DNA from: Chloroflexota bacterium
Lineage (GTDB): Bacteria; Chloroflexota; Dehalococcoidia; GIF9; UBA5629
Reading direction: 5' to 3'
Assembly: GCA_026389695.1 (NCBI GenBank)
Contig: JAPLHI010000170.1
Coordinates: 1-10,341, forward strand
Length of the DNA stretch: 10,341 nucleotides
Shown here piece by piece: positions 1-6,872 of this stretch. A program made the position numbers and the translations under genes. Each line of letters begins with the position of its first letter. Position 1 is the first letter of the stretch. Under the pieces are notes generated by a model that worked only from the letters and a program-made list of their open reading frames with translations, was not told the origin of the DNA and did no database searches.

Positions 1-1358
1 CTTCCGATATCCATGGCGCCCTTAGAGGCAAAATGCTTGATGGCCTCCAGGGCTTGCGCCGGACAGGCTGTGTTGGTACAGCGATGCATGGCTTCTCCCT
101 CGGGCCTGATGACCTCGGCGCCGCATACCGGACAGGTCGCCGGCATGTAGAAAACCTGCTCGGCTCCGGTGCGGCGGCTCACGATAGGCTCCACTATCTC
201 AGGTATAACCTCGCCCGCGCGCTGTATGAGAACCCAGTCGCCAATGCGTATGTCCTTGCGGTGGATATCATCCTCGTTGTGCAGGGTAGCGTGTTTAATG
301 GTTACACCACCGACGTTGATAGGCTCGAGTACGGCATAAGGATTGAGGCTGCCGGTGCGGCCGACATTGATTTCGATTTTAAGCAGCCTGGTGGTTGCCT
401 GTACTTCCGGAAACTTGTAGGCTATGGCCCAGCGGGGATCGTGCCCCACGTATCCCAACTCATCCTGCTGGGATATGGAATTGACCTTGATGACCACACC
501 GTCCGCATCATAGGGTAGCTGCTCCCGCTGCTCCACCCAGCGATGATAAAATGCCTTGACTTCATCTATATCGCGGCAGAAAGCCATCTCAGGATTGATT
601 TTAAAACCCAGTTTTTTCAGATATTGCATGATCTCCCAATGCGTTGGGGGCATGGATTTGCCTTCCGACCATCCCAGGGCGTAAATAAAAATATCCAGGG
701 GGCGCCTGGCCGTGATCCTGGGATCGAGCTGCCTGACGGAACCGGAGGCGGCATTGCGCGGGTTGGCAAAGAGGGGCAACCCTTCATACGCTCTTTCCGC
801 GTGTAATTTTTTTAGTCCTTCCTTTGGCAAATAGGTCTCACCCCTGACCTCAAAACGCTCGGGCGCATCGGCAGGAACGGAAAGGGGTATGCTGCGGATG
901 GTTTTCAGGTTCTGCGTAATATTCTCACCCTGATAGCCGTTACCGCGCGTGGCGCCGATGACGAGAATCCTGTTTTCGTATGTCAACGCCACGGCCAGGC
1001 CGTCGATTTTCAGCTCGCAGACAAATTCGAACTTCTGACCGGGCAGCAGGTTGGAGATCCTCTTGAACCAGGCGTCCAGGTCTTCATCGGTAAAGGCATT
1101 GGCGAGGCTGAGCAGGGGACGGGGATGCGTGACTATGCCGAAAGCTTCAACCGGTTCCGCGCCGACACGCTGCGTGGGTGAATCGGGCGTAATCAGCTCA
1201 GGATGCGCATCCTCGAGCTTCTTGAGCTCCTGCATGAGGGCGTCATACTCGGAATCGCTGATCTCCGGATTATCCAGCACATAGTAGCGGTGGCTGTGAT
1301 AGTTGAGCAGGTCCCTGAGCTCGTTTATTCTTTTCTGCGATTCTCGAAGTTCAGCCAT
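1..1358 (-). CDS. ligA: NAD-dependent DNA ligase LigA (C-terminal part outside window)
   Basis: Seals nicks in double-stranded DNA during replication and repair, using NAD+ as the adenylate donor. The frame is open from an ATG at 1358 to the window edge, giving 452 complete codons of a protein usually near 670 residues. Visible in order are the NMN-binding Ia domain (about 1-70), the adenylation domain with the CELKIDG motif (adenylated lysine K117), and the OB fold with NVGRTGSLNP followed by GGVTIKHATLHN. A four-Cys zinc finger follows (C409, C412, C427, C432), and the helix-hairpin-helix region begins at the edge with KGAMDIG. The missing HhH and BRCT domains lie outside the window, so the gene is cut by the window and not broken. 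No Shine-Dalgarno sequence precedes the ATG; the start is chosen because it gives the standard LigA N-terminus. The family assignment is very secure. Confidence 0.97.
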   Translation of the reverse strand, partial: MAELRESQKRINELRDLLNYHSHRYYVLDNPEISDSEYDALMQELKKLEDAHPELITPDSPTQRVGAEPVEAFGIVTHPRPLLSLANAFTDEDLDAWFKRISNLLPGQKFEFVCELKIDGLAVALTYENRILVIGATRGNGYQGENITQNLKTIRSIPLSVPADAPERFEVRGETYLPKEGLKKLHAERAYEGLPLFANPRNAASGSVRQLDPRITARRPLDIFIYALGWSEGKSMPPTHWEIMQYLKKLGFKINPEMAFCRDIDEVKAFYHRWVEQREQLPYDADGVVIKVNSISQQDELGYVGHDPRWAIAYKFPEVQATTRLLKIEINVGRTGSLNPYAVLEPINVGGVTIKHATLHNEDDIHRKDIRIGDWVLIQRAGEVIPEIVEPIVSRRTGAEQVFYMPATCPVCGAEVIRPEGEAMHRCTNTACPAQALEAIKHFASKGAMDIG

Positions 1359-1389
1359 GTTTATTTATGAATGTCGTTATTTTGCCAGC

Positions 1390-1428
1390 ATTATATCACT
1401 GTTTGATAGTGTTACTGTACAGACAGTA
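1390..1428 (-). promoter_or_regulatory. ligA promoter with extended -10 and inverted repeat
   Basis: On the minus strand, TGATATAAT (TATAAT at 1395-1390) is a perfect extended -10 about 31 bases upstream of the ligA ATG. The -35 position at 17-base spacing (1418-1413) does not match TTGACA. It is one arm of the perfect inverted repeat TACTGT-N4-ACAGTA (1413-1428). An extended -10 can work without a good -35. The repeat is placed where a repressor or activator could act on ligA, and it also lies about 45-60 bases upstream of the divergent NfeD-like remnant. The -10 is seen directly; the regulatory role is inferred. Confidence 0.55.
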
Positions 1429-1472
1429 GATTAGAATAGTAAGATTATAAAAATCTAAAGACCGGAAGTAAC

Positions 1473-1758
1473 TTGATTAAGAAGAAATCGGCGCGCTGGC
1501 ATACCATTTATTCAATTATCAGCACGCTAATTGAAGAGTTGTCCATCGCGGCGCTGGTATTGTTTGTGTTACCTCTATTTAATATCAATATTAGGCGGCA
1601 CCGGCATTGTGGAGAACGAACTTAATCCCGAAGGTTTCATCAAAATACACGGAGAGCTGTGGAAGGCTGTAACTGCTGGTGAGAGATTGGAGAAGGGCAG
1701 CCGGGTGATTGTCACTCGTGTAGACGGTTTAAAGCTATACGTAAAAAAAGCGACCTGA
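1473..1758 (+). pseudogene. NfeD-like membrane protein remnant (internal deletion plus frameshift)
   Basis: Two pieces lie in different frames. From a TTG at 1473 (GGAAG at 1464-1468 as ribosome site), 50 codons run to a TAA at 1623-1625. They encode a basic start (LIKKKSARW) and a hydrophobic helix that ends in LFNINI. From about 1594 another frame runs to the TGA at 1756-1758 and encodes LNPEGFIKIHGELWKA and then a stretch ending in VDGLKLYVKK. The second piece matches the OB-like C-terminal domain of short NfeD proteins, where a conserved G..G......L.PeG.v...GE.W.A pattern precedes a beta-rich end. An intact protein of this type normally has a further membrane segment and linker between the two parts. 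That middle is missing and the frames do not match, so I call it a decayed gene. The alternative is a separate 75-residue ORF starting at 1531, but that start has no convincing ribosome site and would lack a proper N-terminus. The stop lies 4 bases from the convergent stop of the next gene. Confidence 0.6.
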
Positions 1759-1762
1759 ATGC

Positions 1763-2554
1763 CTATTTTTGCAGCGCCGAAAAATCCCAGCCGGACAGCT
1801 CTGTGACCGATGCTTTGACGTTATTTATTTCGGATTTAATACCGATCATAGCATCCTTATAAGCCAGCACCTCTTTTTGTGTATCCCAGCACCATGAATT
1901 GGGCAGAAAATAGTTCTTTTCCAGAAAATCCGCCCACGACATGGCCGCATTGGTATCGCTTTCCAGAAAAGTTGTCTTCTCCTTTACAGAATCCAGGAGT
2001 TTGTGGAAATTGGCGATTCCCTCTTTACCTGAAGATGGAGAAGATTTATAGGGGTTAGCCTTGATCAGTTCGCCTGTAATCTCCTGGAGGTGATAGTTTT
2101 TCTGCTGTCCGGGGAAGACCGGCGGGCTTTTTATCAAGTACAGGGCGTGGGTGGCCTTTAAGTCCGAGCAGGAGCCGCTGGCCAGCACATAGCTCTCGGT
2201 GCGCTCATCAAACACCATGTAACGGTCAGGTTTTAAACCGCATGGCACTGAAATGCTGTATACCCGGTACGGATTTCTCAGGGGCACTCCCAGATAGCAG
2301 CCTAACAGATCCGGATCGTGGGGTAAACGTGTACACTCAATGTACCAGGTTTTCGGGATCATTGGTTCAAAGGGTATTTCCTGGGGGTATACAAGCTGAG
2401 ATATACCCCGTTCAAGCTCACTAAGCCTGCTTTCAAAGGAACTCGATGCCGCAGTTAAGTCTGGTGACGTAACTGCGGGATGGCACGCAATGTTTAATAC
2501 ACCAAACCAGACGGTGATAAGAGAAATCGTTACCCGTGATAATATGGAAACCAA
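1763..2554 (-). CDS. Exported protein of unknown function, possible lipoprotein
   Basis: I do not recognise the family. The 263-residue product starts at a TTG (2554) and has a hydrophobic segment (about 8-23) followed by C24 in the context LNIAC. This is a weak lipobox because Asn is at -3. The next stretch (about 38-55) looks like a short amphipathic helix. The middle is rich in Cys (C74, C86, C105, C129, plus C222 later), Pro and Tyr, as expected of a folded extracytoplasmic domain. The end (about 225-263) is helical. The gene lies 20 bases downstream of the next lipoprotein gene on the same strand, so the two are probably cotranscribed. No clear Shine-Dalgarno precedes the TTG, and the exact start is uncertain. 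An ATT six bases upstream is an alternative. Confidence 0.7.
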   Translation of the reverse strand: MVSILSRVTISLITVWFGVLNIACHPAVTSPDLTAASSSFESRLSELERGISQLVYPQEIPFEPMIPKTWYIECTRLPHDPDLLGCYLGVPLRNPYRVYSISVPCGLKPDRYMVFDERTESYVLASGSCSDLKATHALYLIKSPPVFPGQQKNYHLQEITGELIKANPYKSSPSSGKEGIANFHKLLDSVKEKTTFLESDTNAAMSWADFLEKNYFLPNSWCWDTQKEVLAYKDAMIGIKSEINNVKASVTELSGWDFSALQK

Positions 2555-2574
2555 TTCAATAAGACTATTGTAAT

Positions 2575-2979
2575 CTATTGACTGTAGGAGGGTAAAACGG
2601 GCAGATACCTGACAGCGCCCTTATACTCGACTTTAGTAATGACTTTTTGCATTTCGATTATTTCCCTCATCGGGGCGATCAGCCAGAGCAATGTAACCTG
2701 CTTGTTCTGGATTAGTTTCCTGATTAGCGGCTCGTAGCCCGTGGAACCCGGACTGTAATACTCAATTGGACCGATGGTATAGTTATCTGCTGTTGATTGC
2801 AGTTTCATATTCTCCAGAGCACTCTTACCGCTTTCAGTATTCAGTACCAAAAAAGCAGCATAATTTTTAGAGGGATCATAGTTTATGGTTCCGCCGGACG
2901 CCCCCGTACAGGAAGCAGTCGGAGAGATTAAAATCAGTAGTAACAAATAGGCTGTGATGGTAAGTTTGCGGTATTTCAT
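2575..2979 (-). CDS. Small lipoprotein of unknown function
   Basis: The 134-residue product starts at the ATG at 2979, which has GGAG six bases upstream. A TTG at 2997 in the same frame would add six residues but has no ribosome site. Residues 1-23 form a lipoprotein signal peptide (basic MKYRK, hydrophobic core, TASC ending at C24). Mature residues 35-75 and 80-125 look like an alpha/beta fold with a hydrophobic strand VTLLWLIAP (about 95-103). I cannot assign a family. It leads a two-gene unit with the following exported protein and is served by the promoter at 3036-3065. Its extracytoplasmic location is well supported; its role is unknown. Confidence 0.72.
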   Translation of the reverse strand: MKYRKLTITAYLLLLILISPTASCTGASGGTINYDPSKNYAAFLVLNTESGKSALENMKLQSTADNYTIGPIEYYSPGSTGYEPLIRKLIQNKQVTLLWLIAPMREIIEMQKVITKVEYKGAVRYLPVLPSYSQ

Positions 2980-3013
2980 TACACGCTCCGTTATCAATAT
3001 AATACTTTACGAT

Positions 3014-3121
3014 ATGAATCTAAATATCCGGTACAATTTTACTTATATTGAAAACGGTGAGTCAAAGATACTTAACATAATATGGTACTGTAATAGTTGC
3101 AGAGCTCTGATACATGTTTAA
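3014..3121 (+). CDS. Possible 35-residue CxxC small protein
   Basis: An ATG at 3014 opens a 35-codon frame that ends at a TAA (3119-3121). The product contains YNFTYIENGESKILNIIWYC followed by NSC, so it has a Tyr/Ile-rich beta-like segment and a single CxxC (WYCNSC) near the end. This composition resembles the first half of a small zinc ribbon and is not what a random AT-rich frame usually gives. Against it, there is no Shine-Dalgarno site, the frame overlaps the minus-strand promoter at 3036-3065, and a zinc ribbon would need a second CxxC. It may be a truncated relic, or chance. The rest of the 2998-3205 gap holds only that promoter and a 10-base palindrome, CAGAGCTCTG (3100-3109). Confidence 0.25.
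   Translation: MNLNIRYNFTYIENGESKILNIIWYCNSCRALIHV
3036..3065 (-). promoter_or_regulatory. Sigma70-type promoter of the lipoprotein pair
   Basis: On the minus strand, TTGACT (3065-3060) and TAAAAT (3041-3036) are separated by 18 bases. Each matches the consensus at five of six positions. The expected start of transcription, near 3029, leaves about 50 bases of leader before the GGAG and ATG of the 134-residue lipoprotein gene. The position and match are good; activity is inferred. Confidence 0.55.
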
Positions 3122-3205
3122 TCGTGCAACGAAGCAGCGGATAGAGATATAAACCCGGGACTTTGTATTTGATATTTCATCGGCTTCGGATATAGAATTA
3201 ATGCG

Positions 3206-3643
3206 ATGCGATTAATTACCGGCATTTTATTGGCTGTCTTTATATCCGCCGTTTTCCCAGCGTGCGCAGCGGCCTGGGGGAGTCCTATTGACTCGCAGGC
3301 TGGAATCTGGAACGTTAAGAAACCCTATAATTCTGGGTGGGGGCATTGTGCATGCAGCGGCGGTATATGCGGATTAAGCTACACATCCGGCGCAGCCGTC
3401 AATTTAGACTCTATTAATTCACAGGTATCTTTCACAGGTTATCAGCAAACGAACTACTCGGCGGGTAAGGCATCTGTAGCATATCTGGTGCCGACGGGTG
3501 TAATTGACTGCACAAAAGATACTGCAAAGAAAATACAGACGATAGACTGTACGAATTCCACTACCTCTGATTCAGCGGGATATTCATACATATATAGCCA
3601 GGGCACTACTGCATGCCAGGCAGGTTGGACCTGCCCGCGCTGA
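3206..3643 (+). CDS. Small secreted Cys-rich protein of unknown function
   Basis: The 145-residue product has a signal peptide (MRLIT, hydrophobic core, probable cleavage after AAA at 21-23). The mature part of about 122 residues is rich in Ser, Thr, Gly, Tyr and Cys. After cleavage there are seven cysteines (48, 50, 55, 102, 115, 137, 143), including the cluster HCACSGGIC. The odd number could mean six in disulfides and one free, or cofactor or intermolecular bonding. The sequence has no family I recognise. The start is preceded by another ATG five bases upstream (tandem ATGCG at 3201-3210), whose frame stops after four codons. The Shine-Dalgarno match is weak. The gene stands alone on the plus strand, and its stop is three bases from that of the convergent DJ-1/PfpI gene. 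Confidence 0.72.
   Translation: MRLITGILLAVFISAVFPACAAAWGSPIDSQAGIWNVKKPYNSGWGHCACSGGICGLSYTSGAAVNLDSINSQVSFTGYQQTNYSAGKASVAYLVPTGVIDCTKDTAKKIQTIDCTNSTTSDSAGYSYIYSQGTTACQAGWTCPR
3619..3635. terminator. Hairpin at the convergent gene ends, possible bidirectional terminator
   Basis: GGCAGGT (3619-3625) and ACCTGCC (3629-3635) form a perfect seven-base GC-rich stem with a three-base loop. It lies just inside the end of the plus-strand gene and about 12 bases past the stop of the minus-strand DJ-1/PfpI gene. Neither side has a run of T, so it is not a textbook intrinsic terminator. It could slow polymerase or protect 3' ends in both directions, or simply encode the C-terminus of the Cys-rich protein. 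Confidence 0.3.
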
Positions 3644-3646
3644 AGC

Positions 3647-4234
3647 TCAACGTTTGACCTTAACTTTCCCCTTGGCTACACTAACGGTTTTTCCATTATT
3701 ATTGCCGTTGACACCGGTCAGTGCTTCTTTGATCGCCTTATTGAAAGCAGGTAAGTCCGCCGGTTTACGGGACGTGATAATATTTCGGTCTATGACAACC
3801 GGCTCATCCACCCAGTGCGCGCCGGCATTCCTCAGATCTATTGTTATGGATGGCCACGACGTGAGACGGCGTCCCCTTACGATACCGGCCGATATCAGCA
3901 GTTGCGGCCCGTGGCAGATAGCCGCGATTATTTTGCCCAGCCTGTGTGCTCTGTTCACCAGGGAGATCATGGACTGGTGCAAACGCATTCTATCCGGGGC
4001 GTAACCACCGGGGATGATGATGGCATCGAATTGTTCGGCTTTAGCCCTGTCAGCGGTAATATCCGCTTTAATTACCGCCATACCTCTTTTCCCCTGATAA
4101 ATTTGTTTGACATCGTTTCCTATAACTACAACGCGCGCTCCCGCTTTTTGCATTGCTTCCAGGGGAACAATCAACTCGGAATCCTCAAAGCCGGCCTCCA
4201 CCAGGATCGCTATTTTCTTGCCGTCGAGTTTCAT
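3647..4234 (-). CDS. DJ-1/PfpI family protein (glutamine amidotransferase-like)
   Basis: A 195-residue member of the DJ-1/PfpI superfamily, whose bacterial members include PfpI-type proteases, YhbO-like deglycases or glyoxalases and stress proteins. Residues 7-12 are the first strand (KIAILV), E17 in GFEDSE is the conserved acidic residue beside the active site, and IIIPGGYAPD is the oxyanion region. AAICHGPQLL contains the nucleophile C107 with H108. AGGAGG is five bases before a GTG at 4237 and eight before the ATG at 4234; I chose the ATG. The last 20 residues form a basic Asn/Lys/Val-rich tail (NGNNNGK, ending KVKVKR) that is not part of the family fold. The gene follows korB by about 33 bases, so it is probably the last gene of that operon. 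The superfamily is certain; which reaction it catalyses cannot be told. Confidence 0.9.
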   Translation of the reverse strand: MKLDGKKIAILVEAGFEDSELIVPLEAMQKAGARVVVIGNDVKQIYQGKRGMAVIKADITADRAKAEQFDAIIIPGGYAPDRMRLHQSMISLVNRAHRLGKIIAAICHGPQLLISAGIVRGRRLTSWPSITIDLRNAGAHWVDEPVVIDRNIITSRKPADLPAFNKAIKEALTGVNGNNNGKTVSVAKGKVKVKR

Positions 4235-4267
4235 CACCCGCGCCTCCTCATATAATAATCCATCGGT

Positions 4268-5128
4268 TTAAGAAAAGTTATCCAGCAGCTTTTGGATCTG
4301 TCCGGGTTCTACAGGTTGTTTGACAAGTGGAATGTTACGCAGCACCTTCAGGCTTTTTTCAAAGACAGGGCGCTCTTTGCGATAAATTATACCGGTAGGT
4401 ATGTGGTCTCCCCATTCCATAGATTTATTAAACGCCATGTTTTTATCAGACGGATTATATTTGTTTTCTTCATCCAGTTTATATACCCGTTTGCTGTACC
4501 ATTCATATGTATTAATATGATTGAAAGAAACACACGGCTGGAGTATATCCAGCAGCGCAAACCCTTTATGGCTGACGGCCTGTTTAATTAAACCCGACAG
4601 GTGGTCGATGTCTCCGGCAAATCCCCTGGCTACGAAGCCGGCGTCACTGGCTATGGCCAGCGCCAGCGGATTTATCTGTGCGGGGGAACCTTCCGGCGTA
4701 GTCTTGGTGATGAATCCGGTATCACTGGTGGGAGAAGCCTGCCCCTTGGTCAGGGCATAAATTTGATTGTTGTGCACCATGTAGGTAATGTCATGATTGC
4801 GCCGCATAGCATGTATCCAGTGATTGCCGCCCTCCCCATATCCATCGCCGTCACCCCCAACCGCTATCACAGTAAGTTCATGATTGGCTATTTTTGCGCC
4901 TGTGGCGACCGGCACAGCACGACCGTGAAGGGAGTTAAATGTATTGCACTTCATATAATGAGGCAATTTACCCGCTTGCCCTATACCGGAGACCACGAGA
5001 AGGTTGTAAGGAGGTATATTCAGATCGACCAAGGCTTTTTTCAAGGCAGACAGGATGCCGAAATTACCGCAGCCCGGGCACCAGGCCGGCTGCAGCCCGG
5101 CGTAATCCTGGATCGTTACTACTGTCAT
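4268..5128 (-). CDS. korB: 2-oxoacid:ferredoxin oxidoreductase, beta subunit
   Basis: The beta subunit binds thiamine diphosphate and the catalytic [4Fe-4S] cluster. With the alpha subunit it converts a 2-oxoacid and CoA to acyl-CoA, CO2 and reduced ferredoxin, or the reverse. At 286 residues it has the usual length for the two-subunit enzymes. WCPGCG (C17, C20) is the N-terminal cluster motif. GGDGDGYGEGGNHWIHAMRRN, split here as GGDGDGYGEGG and NHWIHAMRRN (91-111), is the thiamine diphosphate/Mg site. NNQIYALTKGQASPT (120-134) and C199 in LQPC are also conserved. The sequence reads SGIGQAGKLPHYMKC, with Q51 where many homologues have the third cluster Cys (GIGCS) and C61 ten residues later. 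The ATG overlaps the alpha stop (ATGA, 5125-5128), so translation is coupled. The physiological acid (2-oxoglutarate, pyruvate or other) cannot be told. No separate ferredoxin-like delta subunit is encoded nearby. Confidence 0.93.
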   Translation of the reverse strand: MTVVTIQDYAGLQPAWCPGCGNFGILSALKKALVDLNIPPYNLLVVSGIGQAGKLPHYMKCNTFNSLHGRAVPVATGAKIANHELTVIAVGGDGDGYGEGGNHWIHAMRRNHDITYMVHNNQIYALTKGQASPTSDTGFITKTTPEGSPAQINPLALAIASDAGFVARGFAGDIDHLSGLIKQAVSHKGFALLDILQPCVSFNHINTYEWYSKRVYKLDEENKYNPSDKNMAFNKSMEWGDHIPTGIIYRKERPVFEKSLKVLRNIPLVKQPVEPGQIQKLLDNFS

Positions 5129-6843
5129 GTTAGCAGACCTTTTAAGGAGTTAATGATATATTGCGGTGTAAAGGGACGGCCGTCAAATTTCAGAATAGTG
5201 CCGCTAATTTTAATACCGGTCTCAGATTGCAATAGATTGGCGAATTGTCCGGTAGCATTATTCTCGACAACATATATTTTCAGGGCATTACTCAACATGT
5301 CTGCAACTTCACGAGCTGGTAAGGGCCATATTTCAGTAAAATGCAGCAGGTTAATGTTTAACCCCTGATGGCGCAATATACTCATAGCTTCATGCAGCGC
5401 GCCGAATGTACTTCCCCAGCCGACCAGGGTAATTTCGGCAGTTTTCGGACCGTAGACATGAGGAGGCGCCATATCTTTACGCAGTCCCTCGAGTTTTTTC
5501 AGCCGTTTGGCAACCATGCGTGACCTAATTTCAGCATCTTCTATAATGTGGCCTGCTTCATTATGTTCATCCGAGTCGGTTACCACCAGGGCGTGACTCT
5601 GCATGGGCAGGGCGCGGGGGGATATGCCCGACCCGGTTATCCGGTGCCTTTTATACTCGGATAGTTTCCCCATCTCGTCTTCTGATAGCGGCAGTCCACG
5701 GTCGATATAGACCCCGGATAAATCGAATTTTTCCGCGGTAAAGTATGACGTGGCAAAATAATGATCGGTGAGTATGATAACGGGTAGTTGATATTTTTCA
5801 GCTACGTTAAAAGCCTTCACCGTCAACCAGAATGCATCCTCTGCCGTCGAAGGAGCAAAGATCGCCCTGGGAAATTCTCCATGAGACGCATGAACGGCAA
5901 ACAGGAGGTCACCCTGCTCCGTCCTTGTGGGTAGACCGATGGCCGGCCCGGCCCGTTGTCCTTCCACAATCACAACGGGTGTCTCGGTCATGCCTGCTAA
6001 TCCCAGCGCTTCCACCATCAGGGAAAATCCGCCGCCGGAGGTGACCGTCATAGCCCTGACACCGGAATAGGCCGCCCCGATGGCCATGTGTATGGCTGCG
6101 ATTTCATCTTCAGGCTGTATGACAACCGTGGCAAAATCTTCCGCGTTTGCCGCTATGTATTCCATAATGGGAGTTGAAGGAGTCATGGGATAGGCTGCCA
6201 GAAATTTACAGCCAGCAGCCATGGCACCCAGGGCGACAGATTCATTGCCGTTGAGCAGCATGCGCTCAATTTTCATGATGGAATTCAGATCGTAGTTTGA
6301 GCTTCTGTCATAGCGCTGTTTGGCATAATCATAACCGGCCCTGGCTGCTTTTACATTTGGCTCTATCAACTCCGGCGATTTGAAAAAGTCTTTCAAAACA
6401 CCAAATAAAATTTCGAAATTGAAACCCAGCATACCCATAACCGAGCCGATAGCCACTGAATTTGACATTAATTTGTTTCCGGCCTTTTCAGACGCCAGGT
6501 CGTTCAGCGGAACTGTCAAAATTGTATATTGTCGCGACAGTTCCGGATCAAGGTTTCCATCGGCGATAGCAACACCGTTTGTTTCCAATTGGCTGCAGTG
6601 AAGTGCAAGGCTCTCCCTGTTCAGCGCTACGAGTATATCAATAGCTTCAGAAATCGCGCATACCTGGGAATCCCTGACCATAATGCGGAAAAAATTATGT
6701 CCGCCCCTGATTCTGGATTCATAATCCTGGTCGGCAAACACGTGGCATCCCAGGCGGGAGAATGCTTTTGCAAGCACGAAGCCAACAGTCTGCACTCCCT
6801 GGCCCGCTTCTCCGCCGATAACAATTTTCAGATCTAATGCCAT
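5125..6843 (-). CDS. korA: 2-oxoacid:ferredoxin oxidoreductase, fused gamma-alpha subunit
   Basis: The 572-residue subunit joins a gamma domain (about 1-185, starting with IVIGGEAGQGVQT) to the alpha, pyrimidine-binding domain (about 195-400) and a C-terminal transketolase-like domain (about 445-572). The motif YPMTPST at 218-224 corresponds to the YPITPST signature that contacts the 2-oxoacid. QPEDEIAA (243-250), TSGGGFSLMVEA (268-279) and GLPTRTEQGD (303-312) are further family motifs. GAGG lies six bases before the ATG at 6843. The gene starts about 30 bases after the second small cytochrome-like gene and overlaps korB by four bases. The gamma-alpha fusion with a single beta gene is the alpha2beta2-type organisation known in archaea and several anaerobic bacteria. 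Family assignment is secure, substrate is not. Confidence 0.94.
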   Translation of the reverse strand: MALDLKIVIGGEAGQGVQTVGFVLAKAFSRLGCHVFADQDYESRIRGGHNFFRIMVRDSQVCAISEAIDILVALNRESLALHCSQLETNGVAIADGNLDPELSRQYTILTVPLNDLASEKAGNKLMSNSVAIGSVMGMLGFNFEILFGVLKDFFKSPELIEPNVKAARAGYDYAKQRYDRSSNYDLNSIMKIERMLLNGNESVALGAMAAGCKFLAAYPMTPSTPIMEYIAANAEDFATVVIQPEDEIAAIHMAIGAAYSGVRAMTVTSGGGFSLMVEALGLAGMTETPVVIVEGQRAGPAIGLPTRTEQGDLLFAVHASHGEFPRAIFAPSTAEDAFWLTVKAFNVAEKYQLPVIILTDHYFATSYFTAEKFDLSGVYIDRGLPLSEDEMGKLSEYKRHRITGSGISPRALPMQSHALVVTDSDEHNEAGHIIEDAEIRSRMVAKRLKKLEGLRKDMAPPHVYGPKTAEITLVGWGSTFGALHEAMSILRHQGLNINLLHFTEIWPLPAREVADMLSNALKIYVVENNATGQFANLLQSETGIKISGTILKFDGRPFTPQYIINSLKGLLT

Positions 6844-6872
6844 GCCCAGCCTCGTAAAAATATTGAAAGTAA

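Noticed and set aside
33..806. Plus-strand open frames opposite ligA
   Set aside because: They are antisense to strongly conserved LigA sequence and show no family features of their own.
1739..1775. Possible intrinsic terminator between the NfeD remnant and the convergent exported-protein gene
   Set aside because: There is a run of A on the plus strand (T on the minus strand) but no convincing stem before it.
3100..3109. Palindrome CAGAGCTCTG in the 2998-3205 gap
   Set aside because: A single 10-base palindrome with no matching promoter element for the plus-strand gene; not enough to call an operator.
3201..3217. Second ATG five bases before the Cys-rich gene
   Set aside because: Its frame stops after four codons (ATG CGA TGC GAT TAA). 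It arises from the tandem ATGCG and is not a gene start.
4601..5368. Long plus-strand frame of 255 codons opposite korB and korA
   Set aside because: The minus-strand products carry all conserved thiamine and 2-oxoacid motifs; the plus-strand product has none and spans two real genes.
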